Below, one piece after another: positions 16,856-24,801 of a DNA stretch of 43,040 bases. The DNA comes from Anaerolineales bacterium UBA2200 (GTDB taxonomy: Bacteria; Chloroflexota; Anaerolineae; UBA2200). The stretch lies in the NCBI GenBank assembly GCA_002327925.1, contig DCVA01000041.1, positions 1 to 43,040 of the forward strand, read 5' to 3'. The notes beneath the pieces were generated by a model. That model saw only the letters and a list, made by a program, of their open reading frames with translations, had not been told where the DNA came from and made no database searches. The position numbers and the translations under genes were made by a program. Positions within the stretch are counted from its first letter, which is position 1. Each line of letters opens with the position of its first letter.

Positions 16856-17785
16856 CTACTCGGCACCCACGAAGTGGCGCGACCTGCCCCAGAGCCACTC
16901 CAGAAAGCCCACTATGATGACGAGGACGGCCGTCAGGAGTAGGGCATAAGGCAGGCCCTCCCCCATCAGCATTTGCCGGAAGGCCCGGTCGTACGCCTCG
17001 ATGTGCAGCGTTGTGGTGGTTCGGCCAGGGCCGCCCTCCGTCGCCATGTAGATGATGCCGAACACCTTCAGAAGGTCAATGCTGCGGTAGATGGCAACCA
17101 GGATCAGGTGCGGGGTGAGCAGCGGTAGCGTGATGTACAGGAAGCGCTGCAACCCATTGGCCCCGTCGACCTTGGCGCTGTCATAAATCTCGTCCGACAC
17201 GCTCTGCAGCGCCGCCATCAACACCAACGCGACGAAAGCGATGGACCACCACAGGTCAATGATGACCACCGAGTTCAGCGCAGTGTCCGTGCTGGTCAAC
17301 CACCTTTGTATGGGAAGGTGCAGTTTGATCAGGAAGAAGTTCAGCACGCCGCCCAAGGGCTGCATCATGATGTTCCAGGTCAAGGCGGCAACCACATTCG
17401 GGATCATGATCGGGACAATCAACAGCGCTCGCACGACCTTGCGCCCCTGGAATTCTTGGTTGAGCAGCATGGCCGCCCCAAGGCCCAACGGGATGGCCAA
17501 TGCCAGACCCATGAGCCAGAAGCGAATCGTAACATTCAGGGCCTGCCAGAAGTTGGGGTGCTGGAACATCTTGATCCAGTTGACTAGGCCCACCCATTTG
17601 ACCTGGTCAGGATGCATAGCATGGTAATTCGTGAAGCTGTAGTAGACAGAGTACGCAAAGGGTGCCAGCACAATGCAGGCCACCAGAAAGCTCGGGATCA
17701 GCCACATGGCCATTGGGTTCTTTCTGGCATAGAGGACCCAATCCGAGACGTGCTCCTTGACAGATGTCGAGGCTTCAAACATCAT
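16856..17785 (-). CDS. sugar ABC transporter permease 1 (MalF/CUT1 type)
   Basis: 309 residues with six predicted membrane helices. The first is WLIPSFLVACIVLAPFAYSVYYSF. The EAA loop YDSAKVDGANGLQRFLYITLPLLTPH near residue 210 marks a binding-protein-dependent transporter of the carbohydrate uptake 1 class. It forms a heterodimer with the next gene. Two adjacent ATGs (17785, 17782) are possible; AAGGGG stands five nt before the second. The gap to the lipoprotein gene upstream holds a strong hairpin. Confidence 0.88.
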   Translation of the reverse strand: MMFEASTSVKEHVSDWVLYARKNPMAMWLIPSFLVACIVLAPFAYSVYYSFTNYHAMHPDQVKWVGLVNWIKMFQHPNFWQALNVTIRFWLMGLALAIPLGLGAAMLLNQEFQGRKVVRALLIVPIMIPNVVAALTWNIMMQPLGGVLNFFLIKLHLPIQRWLTSTDTALNSVVIIDLWWSIAFVALVLMAALQSVSDEIYDSAKVDGANGLQRFLYITLPLLTPHLILVAIYRSIDLLKVFGIIYMATEGGPGRTTTTLHIEAYDRAFRQMLMGEGLPYALLLTAVLVIIVGFLEWLWGRSRHFVGAE

Positions 17786-17806
17786 TACCCCTTTCCGTCC
17801 TTGGAG

Positions 17807-17842
17807 GGCGGTTGCGCCTCAGTGCTGTGAGGCGCAACCGCC
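17807..17842 (-). other. intercistronic hairpin after the sugar-binding lipoprotein gene
   Basis: A perfect 15-bp stem (GGCGGTTGCGCCTCA and its complement) with a 6-nt loop, between the lipoprotein stop (17856) and the permease start (17785). There is no T-run on the - strand side. Such hairpins behind binding-protein genes usually protect the upstream mRNA and raise binding-protein yield over permease; this reading is inference. Confidence 0.6.
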
Positions 17843-17855
17843 TTGCTGTGCCGTT

Positions 17856-19325
17856 TTACGGCTTGCGCAATCCCTTATCGTCGTAGATCTTGTTGCTGGC
17901 GTCGGTAGCGCTCTTCAATGCCCCTTCGATGGTGATCTTGCCTTCAAAGTACTGGGTCAAGAAGCCACCGACCTGCTTGCTCCAGTCGCCGGTGACCTGT
18001 CCCTGGGTCTGGAAGCGCATCGCGGTGTAGTTTGCGAGAGCTTCCTTGACGGTGGTCATCCAGGAGCCATCGCCCCAGTCCTTGACCAGAGCAGCCACTT
18101 CGGGGCTGTTCATGACTGACTCGCGTGGCGGGTCAAAGCTGCGCTGGACGGCCGCGGCCTCGCGCAAGGTATGAGCGGAGGTAGCCCACTCGACGAACAA
18201 CCAGGCGGCCTTCTTGTTCTTGCTGAACTCGTTCATGGCCAGGCCCCAGTACCAGGTTCCGCTGAAACGGCCATTGGGTCCTGCTGGCGCTGGAGCGTAG
18301 GCCATCTTGCCCGCTACTTGGGAAGCCTCAGGGTTCTCATAGGTAGCGGCGGCAAAGTCGCCGTCGATGACCATGGCAACCTGACCAGTGGCGATACCGC
18401 TGACAACAGCGTTCCAGTTGTTGGTGTTGACGCCAGGGGGACCATAGTTCTTCATGGTATCGAGATAGCCCTTGATCAGCGGGACGACCTTGGGATCGTC
18501 AAAGTGGCTGTCAAAGTTCTCGTCCACGGGGTTGACGCCCTGGCCGAGGTAGATGTTGTGGAAGTTGGTCATGAAGATGCGGTAGGCACTGGCAATCCCA
18601 GTGGAAGTGAATCCATAGACCTGCACCCCGTTGTCCACAACGGTAAGCTTTTCCGCGGCATCGAACACTTCCTGCCAGGTGGTGGGGACTTTGACTCCGT
18701 ACTTGTCAAAGAGGTCCTTGCGATAAGCCAGGATGTAGGTCTCCATTGTGACGGGCAGGTTCTTGATTTTCCCAGTGCCGAGCTTGTGTCCCTCAACGCC
18801 GTCCCAGGTGACCGACTCTAGCATCTGTGGGTAGTAGTCTTCGAGGTTGTACCACTCGAGGTCGGTGAGGGTAGGATCATTGAGGTACTCTTCGTAGGCC
18901 ACAAAGTGGGGCCAGTAGTTCCAGTCCCAGGTATGGCCGCTGAAGAAGACGTCGAACTCGCCGGTGCCGCTGGCCAGGTCGTTGGTGATCTTGGTCTGGG
19001 TGGCGGTATCAGGGTTGGTGACGATGTTGACCTTGATGCCGGTGAGCTCCTCGAACTCGCTCTTCATGGCGTCGAGAGCGTTGGTATAGGGATGCGGGGT
19101 CATAGCGATGGTGAGCGTCTTGCCCGCTTCCTGCCTCCAATTGATCTTGGCCTCTGCCGGCGGACGAATCGTCCAGCCTGTGGCCTGTGGTACTGCCGTA
19201 GCCTGGGGCACTGCCGTCGGCTGTGGCTTCGGTGTGGCCGTGGGTGCCGCAGGCGCTCCGCAGCCTGCCAGCACGCCCAAGACCAACAGCACTGCCAGCG
19301 ACTTGAACATAGAACGGTTGTGCAT
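17856..19325 (-). CDS. sugar ABC transporter substrate-binding lipoprotein
   Basis: About 489 residues. The lipoprotein signal peptide is MHNRSMFKSLAVLLVLGVLAGC, with lipobox LAGC; a Thr/Pro/Gln-rich linker follows (residues 25-55), then a type 1 extracellular solute-binding domain (AGKTLTIAMTPHPYTNALDAM..FEELTGIKVNIV) with many aromatic residues (WDWNYWPHF, WYNLEDYYPQ) as in oligosaccharide binders. ATG at 19325 is chosen because GAGGAGG lies five nt upstream and the lipobox then stands near residue 22. It delivers the ligand to the two permeases that follow. The sugar cannot be named. Confidence 0.9.
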   Translation of the reverse strand: MHNRSMFKSLAVLLVLGVLAGCGAPAAPTATPKPQPTAVPQATAVPQATGWTIRPPAEAKINWRQEAGKTLTIAMTPHPYTNALDAMKSEFEELTGIKVNIVTNPDTATQTKITNDLASGTGEFDVFFSGHTWDWNYWPHFVAYEEYLNDPTLTDLEWYNLEDYYPQMLESVTWDGVEGHKLGTGKIKNLPVTMETYILAYRKDLFDKYGVKVPTTWQEVFDAAEKLTVVDNGVQVYGFTSTGIASAYRIFMTNFHNIYLGQGVNPVDENFDSHFDDPKVVPLIKGYLDTMKNYGPPGVNTNNWNAVVSGIATGQVAMVIDGDFAAATYENPEASQVAGKMAYAPAPAGPNGRFSGTWYWGLAMNEFSKNKKAAWLFVEWATSAHTLREAAAVQRSFDPPRESVMNSPEVAALVKDWGDGSWMTTVKEALANYTAMRFQTQGQVTGDWSKQVGGFLTQYFEGKITIEGALKSATDASNKIYDDKGLRKP

Positions 19326-19360
19326 CGAATCCTCCTCAAGCAGAATGGTCTTCCATCGCA

Positions 19361-20365
19361 CTAAACTCGGACGGCGCCGGTTCGCCCCTCTCTTGTGGTG
19401 CCTCCTTTCCCTTGAACGCGACGGCTTGAAGTCCCAGAAGCATCAGAGCGCATTCGCTGTAGACTGTTGACTCTGTCCAAGGTTGGTAGCGAAGGTTGGG
19501 CTCCGAATACCGTACAGGCCGCGGCACCGGCCGCACATCCCAGCTGCAGTGCCTCTTCCAGACCCCGTCTCATCCGAATCGTTCCGACCAGAAACGCGGC
19601 GACGAACGCATCGCCAGCCGCCGTTGAATCAACCACTCTTACCCGACACGCAGGCACACGCAGACGCAGATTGGCTCCGGCAAGAACTGCCCCATGCTCG
19701 CCCAGGGTGATGATGGCGTGCTTGACGCCCAGCCCGCACAGCGCAACTGCCGCATCCACTGCGTTGTTCGCTGTGGGCATTTCGCCATTGAGCAGCACCC
19801 CCGCCTCGGTCTCATTCACAATCAGGTAGTCCACTCCAGCTAGGACGCCTTCCGAAAGGCGATAGGCAGGAGCCGCGTTCACAAAGACCGGAACTCGAGA
19901 CTGGTTAGCCAGCTCAATGCCACGAACAACGGAATCCAATGGGATCTCCAACTGAACCAGCAGTGCGGCGGACTGTTCGATCAGGTCCCCGTGTTGCTCA
20001 ACGATCGGCAGGGTCACCTTCTGGTTTGCGCCACCGGCCAGGACGATCGTATTGTTCGCTTGTTCGTCCACATTGATAAAGGCCAGCCCCGAGTTCCCCT
20101 CGAGACGGGCGATAGCCTTGGTGCCCACGCCGTTGGCCGCCAGGCCGCGCAGAAGGGTGGTGCCATGCTCGTCAGAGCCGACCGCTCCGATCATGTGTAC
20201 TTTCATTCCCAGCCGTGCCGCACCCACTGCCTGGTTCGCGCCCTTCCCGCCTGGGATGTGCGCGATCTCAGAACAATGCAGGGTCTCACCACGCTGCGGA
20301 AGCCGCGGCACCCGCAGGACGATGTCCATATTGACGCTGCCCAGAACGCATAGTGGTTCAGCCAC
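19361..20365 (-). CDS. ribokinase-like PfkB-family carbohydrate kinase
   Basis: 334 residues. PfkB signatures: LGSVNMDIVLRVPRLPQRGET at the N-terminus, IPGGKGANQAVGAARLG (near 38-54), and the C-terminal DSTAAGDAFVAAFL (near 245), where the Asp in GDAF is the catalytic base. It is closest in pattern to ribokinase, which phosphorylates ribose at O5, but other pentoses, nucleosides or sugar acids are possible. There is an extra basic Gly/Ser/Arg tail of about 35 residues. GTG start with AGGAG six nt upstream. It lies between a GATase1-like gene and the sugar ABC transporter, so the imported sugar is its likely substrate. Confidence 0.85.
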   Translation of the reverse strand: MAEPLCVLGSVNMDIVLRVPRLPQRGETLHCSEIAHIPGGKGANQAVGAARLGMKVHMIGAVGSDEHGTTLLRGLAANGVGTKAIARLEGNSGLAFINVDEQANNTIVLAGGANQKVTLPIVEQHGDLIEQSAALLVQLEIPLDSVVRGIELANQSRVPVFVNAAPAYRLSEGVLAGVDYLIVNETEAGVLLNGEMPTANNAVDAAVALCGLGVKHAIITLGEHGAVLAGANLRLRVPACRVRVVDSTAAGDAFVAAFLVGTIRMRRGLEEALQLGCAAGAAACTVFGAQPSLPTLDRVNSLQRMRSDASGTSSRRVQGKGGTTREGRTGAVRV

Positions 20366-20389
20366 AGCTCTCCTATTCCCGGTCGCAGT

Positions 20390-21133
20390 CTATTGCCAGG
20401 CCAGCCACCTGACCAGCTGCGCCCAGAACAGGTCGTGGTACTTCCAATTGAGGTACTCCGGCGGTCCCCAGTGTGGACCGCAGTCTGAGGCGAACGCCGC
20501 GGCGCGTCCCTTGTGGTAGTCCCACACCACCAGAAACGGATCGTCGCCGATGGTCAAAAGCACATCGCCTTCGGGGCGTGCATTGAACCGGTTATAACCC
20601 AGGAATACGGGCCATTCGCCCTTGATTCCCTTCAGAATCGGGTGCTTCGGTTGCCTGGCCACCGGGTTCATTCCCTGTGGAATCTCCATCCGATCATCGG
20701 TGGCCTGCATGACGATAGGCAAGGCATCCTCAACCGCTGTCCCGTGGTAACGGGCTGTGCCGTCGATGCCCTGGAACGTCATGTAGCCGCCAATCATCAG
20801 GAAGCTGCCGCCCCCGGCCACATAGTCACGAATGGCGCTTAGCCGGTTGGGCGTGCGCATGGATTTGCCGAAGGTATCCGGGTGGAGCAGCAGGTTGTTG
20901 CTGCCGCAATCGCTCAACATCACGACCTGGTAAGCGGCAAGCTCCTTGGCCGTGGTCGGGAACTCGCGAGCCACGAGGTGATTGGGCAGGAAATGCACCA
21001 CGTGGCCGGCCTTCTCCAGCGCAGCCCGCAGCCACTGCAGGCCCTCCTCATAGGTGCTAGTAGTGAAGGAATCAAAGCCCTTGATGTGAATGCTATGCGT
21101 TATCCATGACTCGCCTGCGATCAGGACCTCCAT
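20390..21133 (-). CDS. GATase1-like protein 2 (PF07090/DUF1355 type)
   Basis: 247 residues. Fold markers: MEVLIAGESWITHSIHIKGFDSF at the start, YQVVMLSDCGSNNLLLHPDTF near residue 95, YVAGGGSFLMIGGYMTFQG near 130, KGRAAAFASDCGPHW near 220. A paralogue of the protein at 8297-9103. This copy is closer to the standard form of the family (LSDxGSNxLLLHP). The family is unproven biochemically; the fold recalls class I amidotransferases. It is second in the block after the LacI regulator. ATG with GGAGG about 12 nt and GGAG two nt upstream. Confidence 0.75.
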   Translation of the reverse strand: MEVLIAGESWITHSIHIKGFDSFTTSTYEEGLQWLRAALEKAGHVVHFLPNHLVAREFPTTAKELAAYQVVMLSDCGSNNLLLHPDTFGKSMRTPNRLSAIRDYVAGGGSFLMIGGYMTFQGIDGTARYHGTAVEDALPIVMQATDDRMEIPQGMNPVARQPKHPILKGIKGEWPVFLGYNRFNARPEGDVLLTIGDDPFLVVWDYHKGRAAAFASDCGPHWGPPEYLNWKYHDLFWAQLVRWLAWQ

Positions 21134-21175
21134 TGCTCCACCTTCCTCCTTTGGCCTGGTCTTCTCATCCAGCCA

Positions 21176-22183
21176 TCACGGCCGGATAGGGGTTGCACAC
21201 GATTGGCGGATCACCAACTCGGTGGGCAGCAGCCATCTGCGGTACGGAGCCTGCGGGTTGCGGATTCGCTCTACGAGAAGGTCCGCCGCTACGGTTCCCA
21301 TGGCGTACTTGGGCTGAGCAACGGTGGTGAGCGGTGGATTGGTGACAGCCGCCAGCCCGATATCGTCAAAACCAATAATCGAAACATCCTGCGGCACCCG
21401 CAGCCCCGCAGCGCAAGCCGTGCTGATGGCGCCGATGGCCATCAGGTCATTACAGGCGACCACTGCCGTCGGTGGTGAGGGAAGCGCCAGCAGCGTCTGC
21501 ATCGCGAAACCGCCGCTGCGACACTGAAAATCGCCCTTGATGATGAGCGTTTCGTCAAGCTCCAGGCCGGCCGCCTTCATCGTTTGCCGGTAGCCCTTTG
21601 CGCGATCTGCTGAAGGGCTGACATCCGAAAGGCCTGTGATGCAGCCGATGCGCGTGTGCCCCAACTTGAGCAGGTATTCCGTTGCCATGATGGCGCCTTT
21701 CAGGTTGTCCGCGACCACCTCGTCTACTTCGATGCCCGCGAGGTGGCGGTCTACAACCACGATCGGCACACCGTGCGTGGACGCCACCCGAGTGGACGCG
21801 GCGTTGTCGCCACTGGCCACAAAGACCAAGCCATCCACCTGCTTGTTGATCAGCAGGTCGATGTAGGCTGACTCGCGGGAGGGGTCACCGTCGGTGTTAC
21901 AGAGGATCACGGAGAAACCGCGACTGTGGCTGCGATCCTGCAAGCCGCGACCTACTTCGGCGAAGAAGGCATTGGCGCTATCGGGGATTATCAGGCCGAT
22001 GGTCTTGGTTTGACCCACGCGGAGGCTTCTGGCGACATTATTCGGGTGGTAGTTCGTCTCTTCCATGGCCCGGAGCACCCGCAGTCGGAGAGGGTCGCTG
22101 ACGCGGCGTGTGTCGTTGATCACATACGATACAGTTGCCGTCGATACCCCTGCTACTCGAGCAACGTCTTCAATCGTAGCCAT
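21176..22183 (-). CDS. LacI-family transcriptional regulator
   Basis: 335 residues. The N-terminal helix-turn-helix and hinge are clear: MATIEDVARVAGVSTATVSYVINDTRRVSDPLRLRVLRAMEETNYHPNNVARSLR. The type I periplasmic-binding-like ligand domain follows, with TIGLIIPDSANAFFAEVGRGLQD, VDGLVFVASG, and VIGFDDIGLAAVTNPPLTTVAQP. ATG at 22183 is used because a TTG frame start at 22201 adds residues outside the family pattern, and GGAG lies eight nt before the ATG. It heads the 15-gene - strand block and divides it from the MFS gene. Two AAACGTTT palindromes upstream are its likely operators, so it would control itself and the block. The inducer is unknown. Confidence 0.92.
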   Translation of the reverse strand: MATIEDVARVAGVSTATVSYVINDTRRVSDPLRLRVLRAMEETNYHPNNVARSLRVGQTKTIGLIIPDSANAFFAEVGRGLQDRSHSRGFSVILCNTDGDPSRESAYIDLLINKQVDGLVFVASGDNAASTRVASTHGVPIVVVDRHLAGIEVDEVVADNLKGAIMATEYLLKLGHTRIGCITGLSDVSPSADRAKGYRQTMKAAGLELDETLIIKGDFQCRSGGFAMQTLLALPSPPTAVVACNDLMAIGAISTACAAGLRVPQDVSIIGFDDIGLAAVTNPPLTTVAQPKYAMGTVAADLLVERIRNPQAPYRRWLLPTELVIRQSCATPIRP

Positions 22184-22248
22184 GCGTGGTACTCCATTCA
22201 ACGTGTGGTTCTGGCCTCCGAGCGGGCACCGAGACGTAGCGGCGAGTG

Positions 22249-22260
22249 TTAAACGTTTCA
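22249..22260. promoter_or_regulatory. LacI-type operator O2
   Basis: TTAAACGTTTCA, holding the palindrome AAACGTTT centred on a CpG as LacI-family operators do. It lies between the LacI ATG and the promoter. Its centre is exactly 200 bp from the centre of the other copy at 22449-22460, which is close to 19 helical turns. Confidence 0.65.
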
Positions 22261-22448
22261 GCCCTCAACTGCGTCATTGCCATTTCGGCTGGTCCCTTTT
22301 TGGCATTGATCTTGCTCGCAAGTGACACTTGTCCGGGCCGCGATCCCGGTGATGGATCCAGTCGCCTGTCAGATGGGCCAAACTCGCGTAAACCCCACGA
22401 CCAGCCCATTCATTGCACTGTGAGAAGTTCGGCCAGCCATCACGACGT

Positions 22449-22460
22449 CTAAACGTTTAA
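22449..22460. promoter_or_regulatory. LacI-type operator O1
   Basis: CTAAACGTTTAA, the same AAACGTTT palindrome as at 22249-22260. It lies directly downstream of the -10 box of the - strand promoter, over the expected start of transcription, a position that gives repression. Confidence 0.75.
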
Positions 22461-22464
22461 CACA

Positions 22465-22493
22465 ATACTAGCACCGTTTGTCACTTTTGTCAA
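22465..22493 (-). promoter_or_regulatory. promoter of the LacI-led 15-gene block
   Basis: On the - strand, TTGACA (22488-22493), a 17-bp spacer and TAGTAT (22465-22470), followed at once by operator O1. It leaves a 5' leader of about 270 nt before the LacI ATG. A weaker + strand candidate for the MFS gene (TTGTCA 22478-22483, 17 bp, TAGCAT 22501-22506) overlaps it, so one operator could affect both directions. Confidence 0.75.
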
Positions 22494-22580
22494 GATGCTG
22501 TAGCATGGGCGCCGGTCGGTTGTTCCAGAACGGTTGGCGTTGCCCCGAATCGCTGCCAACCAAGCCCCAAGGAGCCTGCA

Positions 22581-23864
22581 ATGTTCAATGATCAGGCAAT
22601 CAAACCGTGCGAGGTTGGGCAGGCAAGTGCACCTGCGTTTAACTGGAAGCGCAATCTCCATGTTTCTGTGATTGCCTTGATGATTGCGACGATTGGCTTT
22701 GACGCGGCTGTACCGTTCCTGTCCTACTTTGTGCAAGAATTGGGTGTTTCGGACCCGACTCAGGTCAAGCTGTGGGCCGGCTTGCTGTTTTCGGCGAACT
22801 CGGTTTCCCTGGCCGTCATGGGCCCTGTGTGGGGTGCTCTTGGTGACCGGCTGGGCCATAAGCTGATGGTGCAGCGAGCCATGTTCGCCGGCTCCATCTT
22901 CATCGGGGTGATGAGCCTCGTCCGCACGCCCAGCCAACTTCTGGTGCTGCGCATTCTGCAGGGCGCGATGACTGGCTTCTCGACGACCACATTCACGCTC
23001 GTGTCAGCCGGAACGCCGGTAGAGTCCCACGGATATGCACTTGGTTTGCTCCAAACAGTGGCGTATCTGGGTGGGGCTCTTGGCCCGGTGATGGGCGGAG
23101 TCGTGGCCGATACCTGGGGTTACCGGGCCTGTTTTTGGATCACTGGCGCGTTGATGGGCGCGGGCGGCATTCTGGTCTCGCTGCTGATACGTGAGCCCGC
23201 GAAGAAGATCGGCAAGAAGGAAAGCCAGTCGCTCAGCCACGCTGTGCACGCGGTTCTGGGTTCGTCGGCCATCGTACTGGTTTTGGCTGTGCGTTCACTG
23301 GTGTCGTCCGGACTGCGAACGGTCAATCCCTTCCTGCCCTTGTTCGTGCAAGCGTTGGAACCCGCGCAGGCCCGCGTGGCTACTCTGGTGGGTACTCTGA
23401 ACAGTGCCAACCTCGTCGGCACGGCGCTGGGTGCCACCGCAGTGGGTCGCTTCGCGGACCGGTTTGGGCTGCGGAAGGTATCATTGGTGGCGGTGTTGGC
23501 CTCGGGCATCGGCTACCTTCTCCAAAGCTCCGTTACCAGTGTCACGCAGTTGTTGTTGCTGCAGTTTCTGACGGGGATAGCCATTGGCGGCATGCTGACC
23601 ACGCTAAGCGTAGCCATTGCCAGATTGTCCCCGCCCGGCCGCCAGGGGGTGGTCTTTGGCTTGCAGATCAGCTTTGTACAGGCTGCCAACGCGGTGGGTC
23701 CCATGGTGGGCGCATTGGTGGCTGCCCGATGGGGCCTGCGGGGGCCTTTTGTGGTCGCCGGGGCTGCCTGTCTGGTGGCTACCTGTCTGTTTGCTCGCAT
23801 CAAGTTCGATCAGCCACAACCGAGCGCGCGCCTGAGAGCGCCAACCTGTGGTGAGCGGAGATGA
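22581..23864 (+). CDS. MFS drug/metabolite exporter-like transporter
   Basis: 427 residues with 12 predicted membrane helices. Major-facilitator markers are GALGDRLGHKLMVQRAM (the motif A loop between TM2 and TM3, near residue 88), LRILQGAMTGF (motif B) near 130, and VGRFADRFGLRKVS in the second half near 292, the internal repeat of motif A. The layout resembles the DHA1 multidrug/sugar-efflux group. AAGGAG lies six nt before the ATG. It is divergent from the LacI gene and shares its control region. Its stop overlaps (ATGA) the start of the ruined IlvD gene, so the pair was once one operon. Confidence 0.87.
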   Translation: MFNDQAIKPCEVGQASAPAFNWKRNLHVSVIALMIATIGFDAAVPFLSYFVQELGVSDPTQVKLWAGLLFSANSVSLAVMGPVWGALGDRLGHKLMVQRAMFAGSIFIGVMSLVRTPSQLLVLRILQGAMTGFSTTTFTLVSAGTPVESHGYALGLLQTVAYLGGALGPVMGGVVADTWGYRACFWITGALMGAGGILVSLLIREPAKKIGKKESQSLSHAVHAVLGSSAIVLVLAVRSLVSSGLRTVNPFLPLFVQALEPAQARVATLVGTLNSANLVGTALGATAVGRFADRFGLRKVSLVAVLASGIGYLLQSSVTSVTQLLLLQFLTGIAIGGMLTTLSVAIARLSPPGRQGVVFGLQISFVQAANAVGPMVGALVAARWGLRGPFVVAGAACLVATCLFARIKFDQPQPSARLRAPTCGERR

Positions 23865-24430
23865 GAGATAGTGCTATACGTCCGCCTGTTCGATCCGCTA
23901 CTCAATCCCGCCCGCCGACCAGGCCGGTTTTCGACGTACTCAACGCCTCCCCGCGCGCTCTATACCACACCATCAGCTTCATCGATACAGGTTTTGACAG
24001 TCACCTCGCCCGCATCGTCAACTTCTCGAGTTGCCACAGCGCCGGCCGCGTGCACTTGCGCATCACAGCTCAGTGAGTCAAGGTAAGTGCGCGCTCCCAG
24101 GAGAGGGCACCCACAGAGTACGACACGCTTAGCCCGTGCTACGGAATTGTGCAGGACCGCTGCATGCGCCACATCTTGCCAATGCGCGACGTCATCTCCC
24201 ACCTTGGGACTGATGGCTGGCGACAACCGCTTCTATGGCCTGATGTTGTTGCGCTCCTGTGACAAGAACGTGCTCGTCATGTTGATGACCGCAGCACACG
24301 ACAATCTGCCCCCCCCTCTCAGTTATGGGCGGGCCTTTGCTCCCCGACAGGGGCGACGACCAGAAGCTGTGTACGGTCAGCGGGAGGCACGTTGTCAAGC
24401 CGTGGCACGCTCTGGATACGGGACTCGTAT
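23861..24430 (+). pseudogene. decayed IlvD/Edd-family dehydratase gene
   Basis: It begins MRDSAIR at the ATGA overlap with the MFS stop. Recognisable IlvD/Edd segments in order: PRALYHTISFIDTGFDSHL (family: RALLRATGxTDEDxDKP), ARIVNFSSCHSAGRVHLR (family: IGIVNSWSEINPGHVHLR), an in-frame TGA at 24074-24076, EYDTLSPCYGIVQDRCMRHI and LPMRDVI (family: FNTIAVCDGIAxGxxGMRYSLPSRELI), a frameshift near 24215, FYGLMLLRSCDKNV and LMTAAHDNLP (family: FDGLVLLxSCDKNVPGMLMAA), then a further shift into GGPLLPDRGDDQKLCTVSG. The C-terminal two thirds cannot be followed. These enzymes dehydrate sugar acids or dihydroxy acids with an Fe-S cluster; this copy is inactive. Confidence 0.82.
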
Positions 24431-24597
24431 TTGTGGGAGCGCCGCAGCCGGTCAGACTTTGCACGGGACCGCGGCATCTCGCTTCGAGCCCGCGCTGCCA
24501 GAAGAAGGCTGACTGATCAGCCAGAACCACCGTGAGTGTACCATTGTCAGAGGTATTCAGGTGCGTGCTGACCTTCCAATTGTCGTGGTGAAGGACT
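24431..24597. other. no gene recognised
   Basis: Part of a gap of about 370 bp between the IlvD relic and the - strand oxidoreductase gene. Except for the tRNA-like relic at 24598-24665, nothing is recognised here or at 24666-24801. It may be the far-decayed rest of the dehydratase gene. Confidence 0.35.
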
Positions 24598-24665
24598 GAG
24601 CGGGTATGGGGCGCTGTGGATCAGCCGGCTCAGGCTCCGGTGGCTCGAATCTGCTCCTGCCCACT
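24598..24665 (+). pseudogene. tRNA-Tyr-like relic, D arm lost
   Basis: Resembles the relic at 4111-4194: GAGCGGGTA against GGGCGGGTA, then CTGTGGATCAG, GGCTCAGGCTCCGG, TGGCTCGAAT and TGCCCAC. The acceptor stem GAGCGGG/CCTGCCC has one mismatch and the T stem GGTGG/CTGCT can pair with wobbles. Almost all of the D arm is missing and the anticodon stem is broken, so no working tRNA can form. I rate it a remnant of a class II tRNA, most like tRNA-Tyr. Confidence 0.5.
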
Positions 24666-24801
24666 CAGACAAACAGCCACCGCACCCCATCAAGGAGGCA
24701 AACGGTAGTGCTCTCGGCGAGAGGGCACGCCGACATGTTCCCTATCGTAGAGGGGCGAGGTCTATAGACGAACCTGGGGGAGGTCTGCGCCTTGGAGCCT
24801 G

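Noticed and set aside
24192..24530. - strand frames across the IlvD relic
   Set aside because: The + strand holds a series of IlvD/Edd motifs in order; the - strand frames are incidental.
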